Source: Chitinophaga barathri (GTDB taxonomy: Bacteria > Bacteroidota > Bacteroidia > Chitinophagales > Chitinophagaceae). Taken from it: a DNA stretch of 64,000 nt. The notes under the pieces are model-generated. The model made no database searches, had not been told where the DNA came from, and saw nothing but the letters and a program-made list of their open reading frames with translations. The DNA is taken from the NCBI RefSeq assembly GCF_003807585.1, contig NZ_RMBX01000003.1, forward strand, positions 558,001-622,000. Direction: 5' to 3'. The translations under genes and the position numbers were made by a program. Below are positions 16,639 through 25,951 of this stretch, in pieces. Every line of letters begins with the position of its first letter. Within the stretch, counting starts at the first letter, position 1.

Positions 16639-19098
16639 CTAATTCCTCACCCGCTCCCGTTCTTCCTTTGAGCCGGCGCCATCCGCCCTCCGCCCCTTCA
16701 GCCCGGTGCTGCCAAAGCTGCGCGAATAGGTCAGCTTCACGATCCGGGCGATGCCTGATTCCGTACTGAATGTCACCTTGCTGGAAAGGTCCAGGGCTTC
16801 TTCCGTCACCGTTCCGAAATAACTGGTGATACGAAGTGTTTTGAAGATGTCCGTAACGGACAACCGGAGGCTACCGCGGTTTTTTGTAAACTCTTTTTTT
16901 ATACCCCCGTTCACCATACCGAAACCATCCGCTTTTTTTGAGCCGTCGTAAGCAGGCCCGTTGTACCAGCCGGACAGCTCCACGGAGAAACCGGCGGGCA
17001 TCCTGAATGTTTCGGAGAAGTTCGCGGTGTAGCCCCAGAACGATCCGGTGGCGGGGTATTTTGTATGGCTCAGCTGAAACTTGCGCCAGCCGCCATTTAC
17101 ACTATAACTCATGCTCCACCATTTTGTGACGTTCACCGGGAGGTTCGCCTGTAAGGAAAAACTTTTGAAATAATGCATGTTGTGCGGGGACAGCACGAGG
17201 TAATCGCCGGTGAGGCTTTCGGAAAGCTGGTATCGGATGATGGGATCCCGGTCGTGGCTGTACACCAGGCTGAAAACATACCCTTTGTAATTGTAGCCGA
17301 GCTTGATATTGTCGGTGATCGTGGGCCGCAGGAGCGGGTTGCCGGTCTCCATGCCGGTAGGGTCTATATACACTACAAACGATGCGAGATCATTATAGGC
17401 CGGGCGGCTGATGCGTTTGGTATAAGATAATTGCAGGTCCGATGTTTCCTTCAGTTTCCAGCTGAGGAATATAGCCGGAAAAAGTTTCCCCAGCTTACGG
17501 TCCGCCACCACAGCGTCCTTTTCAGGGTCCCGCATCCGGGTGGAGGCGTACTCGTACCGCGCGCCCGCGTTCAGGCTGAGCTTTTTAAGCAGCTGTGCGT
17601 TCAGCGACAGATACACCGCGCCGATGCCTTCGTTCATCACGATATTGTTCGTAGCCGCGGCCCTGCCTACCCATTCGCCATCCACGAGGCTTTCTATGCC
17701 GGATGCGCTGCGCGTATGGGTATACGTGCCTTTTAACCCGGCTTCCAGCTTCAGTTTCCCGCTGATCTGCCGGCTATGGTCCATCTTCACCACACCCGCC
17801 TGAATGACGGAGCCGGACTCCCCCCGCTGCCAGGGAGAAAGTATAGTATCGTTCGGCCCGGGCGGGTTCCCGTACTGGTCCATCATGGTACTGTAGGCGG
17901 TGGTAGGAAAACGGTTCCTGTAATGCAGGTAATCCGCATCGATGCGCAGCTGCGATTTTTCGCTGATCTGCCGGTCCGCATACAGGGAGACGATGATGTT
18001 ATTCCAGCGGTTATGGCCTTTTACATCGGCATCCAGCGAGATCACCTTCCCGTTTTCGATATGATAGGTGGCGTCGTTCCGCACACGTTGTTTCACATGG
18101 CTGCGGTTAAACGTGATGCCGCCACCAAAACTGAACCGGGGATCCAGCTTTGTATCAAAACCGATATTCAGGTTATGGCTCTGCTGTGTAGGTTTGATGG
18201 TGCTCAGGAAACCCGACCGGGATCTTCCGCCGAAGATGGGCACAATGTGATCCGAAGCGGAAAACCAGTTCATGTTCATGTTGTCGTAGTTGTAGGAATA
18301 GTTCCCGTACAGGCCCGTCCGGCGGACGTTCCGTGCAAAACCGGCGCTGGCGGCCGCTTTGCCGCCCCAGCCATAACCGCCGGTGAGGGAGATCTCCGCC
18401 TGGTCGCGGTTCCGTTTCAGTTGTATATTGATCACGCCCGCGCTGCCTTCCGCGTCGTACCGGGCGGGCGGGGTGTTCAGCAGTTCTATTTTTTCGATAT
18501 CGTTCGCGCTCATGCCGCGCAGCATATTCACCAGCTGCTCCTGGCTCATGCGGATAAGCCGGCCGTTCAGCATCACCATCACCCCGCTTTTGCCGTTCAG
18601 GCCGATGCTGTTATTGCGCCGGTCTATGTACACGCCGGGGCTGCGCTCCAGTACTTCCAGTACGGAACTGCCTTTGGTAAGCACGCTGCTTTCCACGTTC
18701 ACAATAGTGCCGTAGGGCTGCTGCAGGAATAGCGGCTTTTCTGCTCGGACGGTCACTTCGTCCAGCTGGCGGGCGGTTTCCTCCAATACAAAAATGCCGC
18801 CGTCCCTGCCCTGCCGCGAAAGCTCAAAAGGCGGGGTATCCGTGGTGACAAAACCGAGGCGGGAAAAACGGAGGATATATTTTCCGGGCGGTATGCCTGT
18901 GAAGCGGTAAAGGCCCGTTTCATCCGTCAATGCCGCTTTTACGAATACAGTATCCGCCGCGCGGAGCAGGTGGGCGTTGGCGAACGGAACGGGGGCGCCC
19001 CCGGGGGAATGGAGCCGGCCGGAGAGCAGGGTATCGGCAACCCCGCCGTGGGCGGAAGCGGATAATACCAGTAACAGGTAAAGGATGAAGGTTTTCAT
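16639..19098 (-). CDS. TonB-dependent-receptor-like outer membrane protein
   Basis: The ATG at 19098 gives a signal peptide (MKTFILYLLLVLSASAHG); the open frame upstream to 19251 is not coding-like and covers the divergent promoter region. The 819-residue protein has a carboxypeptidase-regulatory-like domain (about 27-110, LSGRLHSPGGAPVPFANAHL), a plug-like domain (VLTKGSSVLEVLERSPGVYID, NGKSGVMVMLNGRLIRMSQEQ, SAGVINIQLKRN) and a large beta barrel of the family-3 outer membrane type ending in KLTYSRSFG. It transports or binds an unknown ligand. It is divergent from a LytS/LytTR system that may regulate it. Confidence 0.9.
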   Translation of the reverse strand: MKTFILYLLLVLSASAHGGVADTLLSGRLHSPGGAPVPFANAHLLRAADTVFVKAALTDETGLYRFTGIPPGKYILRFSRLGFVTTDTPPFELSRQGRDGGIFVLEETARQLDEVTVRAEKPLFLQQPYGTIVNVESSVLTKGSSVLEVLERSPGVYIDRRNNSIGLNGKSGVMVMLNGRLIRMSQEQLVNMLRGMSANDIEKIELLNTPPARYDAEGSAGVINIQLKRNRDQAEISLTGGYGWGGKAAASAGFARNVRRTGLYGNYSYNYDNMNMNWFSASDHIVPIFGGRSRSGFLSTIKPTQQSHNLNIGFDTKLDPRFSFGGGITFNRSHVKQRVRNDATYHIENGKVISLDADVKGHNRWNNIIVSLYADRQISEKSQLRIDADYLHYRNRFPTTAYSTMMDQYGNPPGPNDTILSPWQRGESGSVIQAGVVKMDHSRQISGKLKLEAGLKGTYTHTRSASGIESLVDGEWVGRAAATNNIVMNEGIGAVYLSLNAQLLKKLSLNAGARYEYASTRMRDPEKDAVVADRKLGKLFPAIFLSWKLKETSDLQLSYTKRISRPAYNDLASFVVYIDPTGMETGNPLLRPTITDNIKLGYNYKGYVFSLVYSHDRDPIIRYQLSESLTGDYLVLSPHNMHYFKSFSLQANLPVNVTKWWSMSYSVNGGWRKFQLSHTKYPATGSFWGYTANFSETFRMPAGFSVELSGWYNGPAYDGSKKADGFGMVNGGIKKEFTKNRGSLRLSVTDIFKTLRITSYFGTVTEEALDLSSKVTFSTESGIARIVKLTYSRSFGSTGLKGRRADGAGSKEERERVRN

Positions 19099-19302
19099 GA
19101 CAGGGCGGTTTGTTTCCGTTACAAAACAAACCCGCCTCCGCCGCTCCCCAAAACGGGAATGACCACCCGCCGGGGTTAATTGACCAAATGCCGGGAATGC
19201 CCCAAAACAGCCCCAAATACCGCTTGTATACCAGCCCCGGCAGGTTGTCATTTATTTGGCGCGGATCGTATAGCGATGCGGCGCAAATGGCCAAATACGC
19301 AG

Positions 19303-19310
19303 TATCTTTA
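19303..19310 (+). promoter_or_regulatory. -7-like box of the LytS-type kinase
   Basis: TATCTTTA differs from TANNTTTG in the last base. It lies 20 bp before the GTG start at 19331. The same octamer appears before the divergent sensor kinase at 2825-2832. Confidence 0.35.
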
Positions 19311-19330
19311 ATAACATATACTTCCTCATC

Positions 19331-20443
19331 GTGCAAACCCAACCCGGGCCACACTGGCTGCTGAAATACAAACTCTATCACATCCCCTTCTGGTGTGTGT
19401 ACCATTTCACATGGTGGTCCGTGGCCATGGGCAACCCGCTCAAAGCCGCCACCTCCATCATGGAGCCGCACAGTACCATCAAGTTCACGTTTTATGTCAT
19501 TTTCCAGGCCATCGCCGTGTATGTGAACCTGTATTACCTGATCCCGAAGTATCTCGAAAAAAGCCGTTTCGCCGCTTATATTTCCCTGCTGCTGCTCACC
19601 GTCACCGGCGCTTCCGCCATGATCGTGACCGGTTATTACCTCGCGCCTTTCGTGACCGGCAAAACCATGAACGAGATCTTCGGGCACAACAACTGCCTGT
19701 TTTTCTTTTTCAGCAACGCCCTCCCCTCCACCCTGGCCAGTATGACGCTCGCCATGAGCATCAAACTCACCAAAAACTGGATACAGGCGAACCGCCGCCG
19801 TCAGCTGCTGGAAAAAGAGAACCTGGAGACGGAACTGAACTTCCTCAAGAACCAGATCAACCCGCATTTCCTGTTCAATACCATCAACTCCATTTTTTTC
19901 CTGATCCATAAAAACCCGGACAGGGCATCCGATTCACTGGCAAAGTTTTCCGAACTGCTGCGTTACCAGCTGTACGAGTGCAACGACAAGCAGATCCCGC
20001 TCAGCAAAGAGATCGACCACCTGGAGAATTGTATAGAACTGGAAAAGCTGCGGCTGAATGAAAACGTGGCGGTGAGCCTCAGCATAGAACCGCCTTTTGC
20101 GGAACATCTCAGCATCGCGCCTTTTATCCTGATGACCTTCGTGGAAAACGCCTTCAAACACGTATCGCGGCATACGGGCGAGGCGAACTGGATAAACATC
20201 CGCCTGCACCTGCGCGGGCAGCACCTGGACTTTACCGTGGGCAACAGCACCGACCACGCCGCAATGCCGCAGATGGGCGCGCATGGGGGCATCGGCCTGA
20301 AAAATGTACAACGGCGGCTGGACCTGATCTATCCCGGCAGGTATTCGCTGAACGTCCGCTCCGGCGCATCCGCCTACGAGGCAAACCTCCAGCTGGAACT
20401 GGCCGCGGCGGCGCAACCCGCCCTGCTGCAAAAGATCGGCTGA
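19331..20443 (+). CDS. LytS/YehU-type sensor histidine kinase
   Basis: The 370-residue kinase starts with GTG at 19331; I found no in-frame ATG upstream. The N-terminal 150 residues hold about four membrane helices (for example FYVIFQAIAVYVNLYYLIP and AAYISLLLLTVTGASAMIVTG). A coiled linker leads to the His_kinase domain with NQINPHFLFNTINSIFF (H179) and a GHKL ATPase (FVENAFKHV, later GGIGLKNVQRRLDLIYPG). It phosphorylates the LytTR regulator encoded 22 bp downstream. In Bacteroidota these pairs commonly respond to envelope or nutrient cues. Confidence 0.94.
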   Translation: MQTQPGPHWLLKYKLYHIPFWCVYHFTWWSVAMGNPLKAATSIMEPHSTIKFTFYVIFQAIAVYVNLYYLIPKYLEKSRFAAYISLLLLTVTGASAMIVTGYYLAPFVTGKTMNEIFGHNNCLFFFFSNALPSTLASMTLAMSIKLTKNWIQANRRRQLLEKENLETELNFLKNQINPHFLFNTINSIFFLIHKNPDRASDSLAKFSELLRYQLYECNDKQIPLSKEIDHLENCIELEKLRLNENVAVSLSIEPPFAEHLSIAPFILMTFVENAFKHVSRHTGEANWINIRLHLRGQHLDFTVGNSTDHAAMPQMGAHGGIGLKNVQRRLDLIYPGRYSLNVRSGASAYEANLQLELAAAAQPALLQKIG

Positions 20444-20465
20444 TCATTTTTAAAACACCCGGAAC

Positions 20466-21200
20466 ATGATCAATTGTGTAATCATAGACGACGAACCGCT
20501 GGCCCGCGAAGGCATTGCGGATTACGTAAAGGAAGTTGACTTTCTCCATCTCGCCGGCACCTGCGAGAACCCGGTGGAGTATGTGAAGCTGCATGAAAAC
20601 CAGCCGGTAGACCTGCTGTTCCTCGATATTCAAATGCCCAAGATCAATGGCATAGATTTCCTCAAAATGGCGAGGAACCCACCCATGGTGATCATCACCA
20701 CGGCTTACCCCGCCTATGCACTGGAAGGTTTTCAGCTGAATGTGCTGGATTATCTCCTGAAGCCCGTTACCTTCGACCGTTTTTTCCGCTCCGCCGCCAA
20801 AGCCAAAGATTATTACCAGCTGCTGAACAAAAACACGGCTGGCCCGCAGCTGCCCGCCGAAAAAACAACCGACTACTGTTTTATCAAATGCGGCAGCAAA
20901 TACGAGAAGATACATTTTGAAGATATCCTGTACGTGGAAGGCATGCAGAATTACATCAACATCTACACCACCAAAGGCAAATACGTGACCCTGCTGTATC
21001 TGAAGAACCTTGAGCAGAACCTGGAAGGGCATTCTTTCATCCGCGTGCACAAGTCGTACATCGTGTCCGTGAGCAAAATAGAAAGCATACACGGTAATGA
21101 GATCTTCATACAGTCCCACCGGGTTCCCATCAGCCGTCATTACCGCGAGCAGGTGCTCCAACAGGTGGTGATGAACAAACTCTGGGACAAATCCCGCTGA
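20466..21200 (+). CDS. LytTR-family response regulator
   Basis: The 244-residue regulator has a CheY-like receiver (DDE at 8-10, phosphoacceptor D54 in LLFLDIQMPKING, K99 in YLLKPV) and a C-terminal LytTR DNA-binding domain (about 140-240: ILYVEGMQNYINIYTTKGKY and FIRVHKSYIVSVSKIESIHG). It is the partner of the LytS-type kinase directly upstream. The divergent outer-membrane receptor gene is the most likely local target. Confidence 0.95.
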   Translation: MINCVIIDDEPLAREGIADYVKEVDFLHLAGTCENPVEYVKLHENQPVDLLFLDIQMPKINGIDFLKMARNPPMVIITTAYPAYALEGFQLNVLDYLLKPVTFDRFFRSAAKAKDYYQLLNKNTAGPQLPAEKTTDYCFIKCGSKYEKIHFEDILYVEGMQNYINIYTTKGKYVTLLYLKNLEQNLEGHSFIRVHKSYIVSVSKIESIHGNEIFIQSHRVPISRHYREQVLQQVVMNKLWDKSR

Positions 21201-21313
21201 CCCGGTTGCCGCCAATTCCCCTACTACTGTTGTTTCTCCGCCGGATTTTCCGGCCCCGGGGCAACCAAATTGGACTGATCATTGTATGATTAGTAAGAAC
21301 AAAACCATTCGTT

Positions 21314-22132
21314 ATGAGAAACAAACACGTAATTGGCATCACTGCCCTCCTGGTGGCCGGTTTTACTTCCTTCTCCTCCTGCAATAACGACGATGATGAT
21401 GGCAACAACCCCATACTGTTGTTCGAGATCCCCCTCAGCACGAAACTGGAGAACCCCGCCCCGGCCGGCAGATCGGAAACCGGTTTGCTCACCATGCAGC
21501 TATACGCGGACAATACGCTCCGTTACAATTTTAAAGTAGATAACCTCGCCGGCGGAGATGCGCTGACGATGGCGCATTTCCATACAGGCGACCCTGTGAC
21601 CAACGGGCCCATCGTCCTGCCTTTTCCCGCCTGGACGGGCAACACCAGCAGCGGCACCCTCACCCTGCGGCAATCGCTGGCGGACAGCCTGAAGAACCGC
21701 AGCAATGATATTTATTTCAATGTGCACTCCACCCAGCTCCCAGGCGGCCTCGTACGCGGCACCGTGAACAGCGACCTGCTGCTGGCGGAAACGGTGAACC
21801 TCTCCGGCGTCAATGAAGTGCCGCCCGTGGTGACCACCGCCACCGGCGTAGCGCTCATCCGCCTGACCGTGGACAGGAAATTGTATTCCAAAGTAACCGT
21901 GGCTAATCTTCCCGGCGGCGACGCGCTTACCATGGCGCACATCCACCGCGGGGCGGCTGGCGTGAACGGTGCGGTACTGGTGCCTTTATGCGCCACCGCG
22001 GCGGACTTCGGCATCTCCAAAATGACCCAGCTGGACGAGCCTACCGCCAGCGCCGTGAGAACGGAATCATTATACGTGAACGTACATTCCACCACCTGGC
22101 CGAACGGTGTGATACGCGGGCAGATGCGGTGA
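21314..22132 (+). CDS. CHRD-domain lipoprotein
   Basis: The 272-residue product has a lipoprotein signal (MRNKHVIGITALLVAGFTSF then SSC) and an Asp-rich stretch after the Cys. Two CHRD domains follow, at about 40-150 and 150-270, each with the family pattern GGDALTMAHFH/HIHRGA, a strand pair and a final YVNVHSTxxPNGxIRGQ or FNVHSTQLPGGLVRG. CHRD domains were named from chordin; the bacterial role is unknown, but surface exposure is likely. The gene stands alone and ends at a strong terminator. Confidence 0.93.
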   Translation: MRNKHVIGITALLVAGFTSFSSCNNDDDDGNNPILLFEIPLSTKLENPAPAGRSETGLLTMQLYADNTLRYNFKVDNLAGGDALTMAHFHTGDPVTNGPIVLPFPAWTGNTSSGTLTLRQSLADSLKNRSNDIYFNVHSTQLPGGLVRGTVNSDLLLAETVNLSGVNEVPPVVTTATGVALIRLTVDRKLYSKVTVANLPGGDALTMAHIHRGAAGVNGAVLVPLCATAADFGISKMTQLDEPTASAVRTESLYVNVHSTTWPNGVIRGQMR

Positions 22133-22153
22133 TATTGTTTACTCTTTTTTCTC

Positions 22154-22187
22154 AAAAAAGGGGATAAATACGTTTATCCCTTTTTTA
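22154..22187 (+). terminator. Rho-independent terminator after the CHRD gene
   Basis: An A-rich left arm plus GGGGATAAA pairs with TTTATCCC followed by six T. The stem and T-run are 20 bp beyond the stop codon. The A/T symmetry lets it work in both directions. Confidence 0.85.
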
Positions 22188-22295
22188 TTGGTCCCAACCG
22201 TTAGTTAAAACTATGCACTTTTGTACAAGGGCTTTAGTAATGCAAGAAAATCTACCTCAGAACTGGCCTTGTTTGAGGCCTTGTTGTGAAAAGGT

Positions 22296-22433
22296 CGTCA
22301 TTGCGAGGAGCAGCGGGGGATTTGTGCAGGAGCCGCGACGAAGCAATCTCCATATCTTGGAGTACTTCCATCCGATGCAGGAGATTGCTTCGTCGCCCCA
22401 CCCACTTTAGCGCTGCTGCTCCTCGCAATGACG
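22296..22433. repeat. Nested palindromic repeat, copy 1
   Basis: The outer arms GTCATTGCGAGGAG and CTCCTCGCAATGAC and the inner arms GACGAAGCAATCTCC and GGAGATTGCTTCGTC form a nested inverted repeat of 138 bp. About 50 bp before it (AACTGGCCTTGTTTG..GTTGTGAAAAG) are shared with copy 2. There is no open frame. It is a REP/MITE-like non-coding element. The stretch 22188-22547 holds this element, its flanks and the leader of the pentapeptide gene. Confidence 0.85.
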
Positions 22434-22505
22434 GGCTTTGGGCCAGCCCGGGGCACTAATGTGGAGGATCGGCACCGAAGCAGGGCTTTAGTCCGGATTC
22501 CAAAC

Positions 22506-22526
22506 CTCTGCACTTTCAGTGCAGAG
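22506..22526 (+). promoter_or_regulatory. Leader hairpin before the pentapeptide-repeat gene
   Basis: CTCTGCAC and GTGCAGAG form a perfect 8-bp stem with a 5-nt loop, followed by TATTTTATTT and, 21 bp on, by the ATG at 22548. It may be an attenuator, a terminator for upstream transcripts or an operator. Confidence 0.4.
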
Positions 22527-22547
22527 TATTTTATTTACCTTAACCGG

Positions 22548-23126
22548 ATGGAAGAGCTATACAACGAAACTTTCACCAAAAAGGACTACACGCAGAACCC
22601 GCTGCCAAAGGGCGAATACGAGCAGTGCACTTTCGACGGCTGCAATTTTTCAGAGGCGGACCTTACCGGCTGCGTATTCCTGGAATGTGAGTTCAAAGGA
22701 TGTAACCTGAGCCTGGCCAAACTCAGCAATACCGCTTTCAGGGAAGTGACTTTTAAAGACTGCAAAATGCTGGGCCTGCGGTTTGACCAGTGCAGTAAAT
22801 TTCTCTTCCAGCTGAGCACGGACAACTGCAATTGCAACAGTGCTTCTTTCTTCCAGACCAAACTCACCAAAACCTCTTTCAAAAATACCCAGTTCCAGGA
22901 AGCGGACTTTTCCGAGTGCGACCTCAGCAGCACCCTGTTCGATCACTGCGACTTCAGCAACGCCACTTTCGACCATACGACATTGGAAAAAGCCGACCTG
23001 CGCACCTCTTTCAACTATTCCCTGGACCCTGAGCGCAACCGGATACAGCAGGCCAGATTTTCACTGTACGGCCTGCCGGGGTTGCTGGGTAAATATAATA
23101 TCGAGGTAGACGAGCCCGGGAGCTAA
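22548..23126 (+). CDS. Pentapeptide-repeat protein (Qnr/McbG-like)
   Basis: The 192-residue cytosolic protein starts at the ATG at 22548 (MEELYNETFTKKDY). From residue 30 to 165 it consists of A(D/N)LxX-type repeats, seen in CNFSEADLTGCVFLECEFKG and ADFSECDLSSTLFDHCDFSN, which fold as a right-handed quadrilateral beta helix. The C-terminal FSLYGLPGLLGKYNIEVD caps the helix and is typical of the short Qnr-like family. Characterised relatives mimic DNA and protect gyrase, but most members are untested, so this function is only possible. Confidence 0.88.
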   Translation: MEELYNETFTKKDYTQNPLPKGEYEQCTFDGCNFSEADLTGCVFLECEFKGCNLSLAKLSNTAFREVTFKDCKMLGLRFDQCSKFLFQLSTDNCNCNSASFFQTKLTKTSFKNTQFQEADFSECDLSSTLFDHCDFSNATFDHTTLEKADLRTSFNYSLDPERNRIQQARFSLYGLPGLLGKYNIEVDEPGS

Positions 23127-23141
23127 AAACATACTATGTTT

Positions 23142-23238
23142 CTTCGGTGATCCTTCGGTGATCGTTCGGTCATCCTTCGGTGAAACACCCTCAAACCCGC
23201 ACCACGACCGAACACAACCGAAGGATCACCGAAGGATG
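23142..23238. repeat. Long imperfect hairpin built from CCTTCGGTGAT units
   Basis: The left arm carries tandem copies of CTTCGGTGAT and GTTCGGTCAT; the right arm carries ACGACCGAAC and ACCGAAGGATCACCGAAGG. Together they can form a nearly 100-nt hairpin. It differs from the other palindromic repeat of this window. The remainder of 23127-23507 shows no gene; it includes the leader of the sulfatase. Confidence 0.7.
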
Positions 23239-23507
23239 GCAGGAGGATGTCAGTAGGCTTGCCAGTCAAATGCAATACCACGGCCTTTCTACGACGGAAC
23301 AATACCCTATTGGACAAGTAGGATATGACAGCGGCATTCCCGCAGCACTGGTACTATTTTAACATAAAACTATCCGGCACCCCCGTTTGTTATAATATCC
23401 GTCACCCCATACTCCCGGCATACATCATATGGCACTCGACGTTTTTTACCCCTTACCCGGCTACAGTACCGGCACAGGGGATTATTGCAACACTTAAAAC
23501 GCCTGCC

Positions 23508-25859
23508 ATGAGACAATTATCCGGATCCTTCTTTTCCTTCCTGCTGGTATGTACAACCCTGCACGCTTCCGCGCAGCAACAACCCGGTACGCCGGCAGTG
23601 CTGCCGCGGCCGGACTGGCATTTCCGGGGTTTTGAAGGCCGTACCTACCTGGATTCCGACCCCCCGCAATTCCCGCAGCCCGTACAGGCGCCCAAAGGCG
23701 CGCCCAATATCGTGCTGATCCTGCTGGACGATACCGGTTTCGGGCAGTATGCCACCTTTGGCGGCGGCGTACCTTCGCCCACCCTGGACAAACTCGCGGC
23801 CAACGGGCTCCGGTACAACCGCTTTCATACCACCGCCCTTTGCAGCCCTACCCGGGCGGCGCTGATTACCGGGCGCAACCATCATTCCGTTACTTTTGGC
23901 AGTATCACGGAAACCGCCACGGGTTACGACGGTTATACCTGTGTGTTGCCCAAAAGTTGCGGCACCGTGGCGGAAGTGCTGCGGCAAAACGGGTATATGA
24001 CCGCATGGGTCGGCAAAAACCACAACACCCCGCCCTGGGAAACCAGCTCCGCCGGGCCATTTGACCGCTGGGCAAACGGCCTCGGCTTTGATTATTTCTA
24101 CGGTTTTAATGCCGGCGATATGAACCACTGGAACCCCATCCTATACGAAAACCGCGACCTGGTACCTCCTTCCAAAGACCCCGATTATCATCTTACCGTG
24201 GACATTGCGGACAAAGCCATTGCCTGGACGAGAAGAATGAAAAGCATTTCCGCGGACAGGCCCTTTTTCCTCTACGTAGCGCCCGGCGCGAACCATTCTC
24301 CGCATCAGGCGCCGAAAGAATGGATCGACAAATTCAAAGGGAAATTTGACATGGGCTGGGACCAGTACCGCGAAGAAACCCTGCAACGGCAGAAAAGGCT
24401 GGGCGTGGTGCCCGCCAATACCAAACTCACCGCACGCTCCGCCGGCCTGCCCGCATGGAATACGCTGAACGCGGACCAGAAGAGGCTGTATGCGCATATG
24501 ATGGAAGTGTTTGCCGGGTATGCGGCCCACGCGGATTACGAGATGGGCCGGGTGATAGACGCCATCAAAGAAATGCCCGGCGCGGACAACACCGTGTTTA
24601 TTTACATCGTGGGAGACAATGGCGCCAGCGCGGAAGGCGGCATTGAAGGCTCCGTTAATGAAAACCTCTTTTTCAACGGCTTCCCGGAGAAATGGGAAGA
24701 CAATATCAAAGTGATAGACGAGCTGGGCGGGCCCAAACATTATAACCACTTCCCGTCCGCCTGGGCGCACGCGATGAACACACCCTTTCAATGGACCAAA
24801 CAGGTAGCGAGCCATTTCGGCGGCACACGCAACCCCATGATCATTTCCTGGCCCGCGAAGATCAAAGACAAGGGCGGGCTGCGTACACAGTTCGTGCACA
24901 CGATAGACATCGTGCCCACTATTTACGAGATCTGCGGCATCACGCCACCGGATGCGCTGAACGGCGTTACCCAAAAACCCATTGAAGGGATCAGCATCGC
25001 TTATACATTCAACGACGCAAAAGCGAAAGAACAACACAATACACAATACTTTGAGCTGGGCGCCAGCCGTGGCATTTACAGCAACGGGTGGATGGCATCC
25101 TCCCCGTCGTTTATGCCCTGGCAAACCGTACGCACAGGGTATGATCCCGATAAAGCGAAATGGGAACTGTACAATGTAACGGATGACTATTCACAAGCCA
25201 CCGACCTGTCTGCCAGCAACCCGCAAAAGCTGCGCGAAATGCAGGACCTCTGGTGGGTGGAAGCCGCCAAATACAATGTGCTGCCGCTGGACTGGAGGGC
25301 GGTGGAGCGCCTGAATGATGAAGCGATGGGCAGGCCCAGCATAACGGGCGACCGCACTTCCTTTGTGTATTACCCCGGCCAGCTGGCCCTGCCCAATGGC
25401 GCCGCGCCGCGCATCCTGAACAAGTCCTGGACGTTGACAGCAGACATAGAGACCAGTGGTGCCGGCACGGAAGGCATGATCGTTACCCATGGCGGACTGG
25501 TAGGCGGGTACGGGCTTTACCTGAAAGAGGGCAAACCCACCTTTGTATACAACTTCCTGGCGCTGGAACGGCTGAGCATGAGCGGTAATGAGCCGTTGCC
25601 ACAGGGGAAATCCGTCATCACCATCAATTTTAAATATGACGGCAAAAAAGGCGAGTTCGGAAAAGGCGCGGAAGTGACGATGCTGGTGAACGGGAAAAAG
25701 GTAGCGGAAGAAAAACTGCCAAAGACCATTCCGATGCAAATTTCCCTGGGCGAAGGCCTGGACATCGGCATGGATAATGGTTCCGCTGTGGACTTCACTT
25801 ATAAGCTGCCGTTTGCATTCACGGGAAAGATTGAGAAAGTGGCGATACAGTTGAAATGA
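23508..25859 (+). CDS. Arylsulfatase
   Basis: I start at the ATG at 23508, which gives a signal peptide (MRQLSGSFFSFLLVCTTLHA); the frame extends 61 codons upstream without coding character. The 783-residue periplasmic enzyme has the type I sulfatase signature C112-S-P-T-R followed by ALITGR, where the Cys becomes formylglycine, metal ligands in ILLDDTGFG (D74, D75), and a later IVGDNGASAEGG. The C-terminal 200 residues (NKSWTLTADIETSGAGTEGM onward) look like a jelly-roll accessory domain, as in large ATS-type arylsulfatases. It hydrolyses a sulfate ester of unknown substrate. The maturation enzyme is not encoded nearby. Confidence 0.95.
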   Translation: MRQLSGSFFSFLLVCTTLHASAQQQPGTPAVLPRPDWHFRGFEGRTYLDSDPPQFPQPVQAPKGAPNIVLILLDDTGFGQYATFGGGVPSPTLDKLAANGLRYNRFHTTALCSPTRAALITGRNHHSVTFGSITETATGYDGYTCVLPKSCGTVAEVLRQNGYMTAWVGKNHNTPPWETSSAGPFDRWANGLGFDYFYGFNAGDMNHWNPILYENRDLVPPSKDPDYHLTVDIADKAIAWTRRMKSISADRPFFLYVAPGANHSPHQAPKEWIDKFKGKFDMGWDQYREETLQRQKRLGVVPANTKLTARSAGLPAWNTLNADQKRLYAHMMEVFAGYAAHADYEMGRVIDAIKEMPGADNTVFIYIVGDNGASAEGGIEGSVNENLFFNGFPEKWEDNIKVIDELGGPKHYNHFPSAWAHAMNTPFQWTKQVASHFGGTRNPMIISWPAKIKDKGGLRTQFVHTIDIVPTIYEICGITPPDALNGVTQKPIEGISIAYTFNDAKAKEQHNTQYFELGASRGIYSNGWMASSPSFMPWQTVRTGYDPDKAKWELYNVTDDYSQATDLSASNPQKLREMQDLWWVEAAKYNVLPLDWRAVERLNDEAMGRPSITGDRTSFVYYPGQLALPNGAAPRILNKSWTLTADIETSGAGTEGMIVTHGGLVGGYGLYLKEGKPTFVYNFLALERLSMSGNEPLPQGKSVITINFKYDGKKGEFGKGAEVTMLVNGKKVAEEKLPKTIPMQISLGEGLDIGMDNGSAVDFTYKLPFAFTGKIEKVAIQLK

Positions 25860-25875
25860 CGTATTACTATTACTG

Positions 25876-25900
25876 CCGTCCTCCCGCAACGGGAGGACGG
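25876..25900. terminator. Strong hairpin after the sulfatase
   Basis: CCGTCCTCCCG and CGGGAGGACGG form a perfect 11-bp stem with a CAA loop, 17 bp after the stop. It is followed by GAAAAATC, so it lacks a T-run; it may act as an RNA 3' end stabiliser or an inefficient terminator. Confidence 0.5.
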
Positions 25901-25951
25901 GAAAAATCTAATACAGAACTGGCCTTGTTTGGGGCGTCGTTGTGAAAAGAT

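Noticed and set aside
17776..18732. 318-codon plus-strand frame
   Set aside because: It lies antisense to the plug and barrel of the outer-membrane receptor and has a composition typical of GC-rich shadow frames.
18920..19909. 329-codon minus-strand frame across the receptor-kinase divergence
   Set aside because: It overlaps the start of the receptor in another frame and the LytS-type kinase on the opposite strand; both of those have clear domains.
24141..25124. 327-codon minus-strand frame
   Set aside because: It is antisense to the arylsulfatase, whose motifs and signal peptide establish the plus strand as coding.
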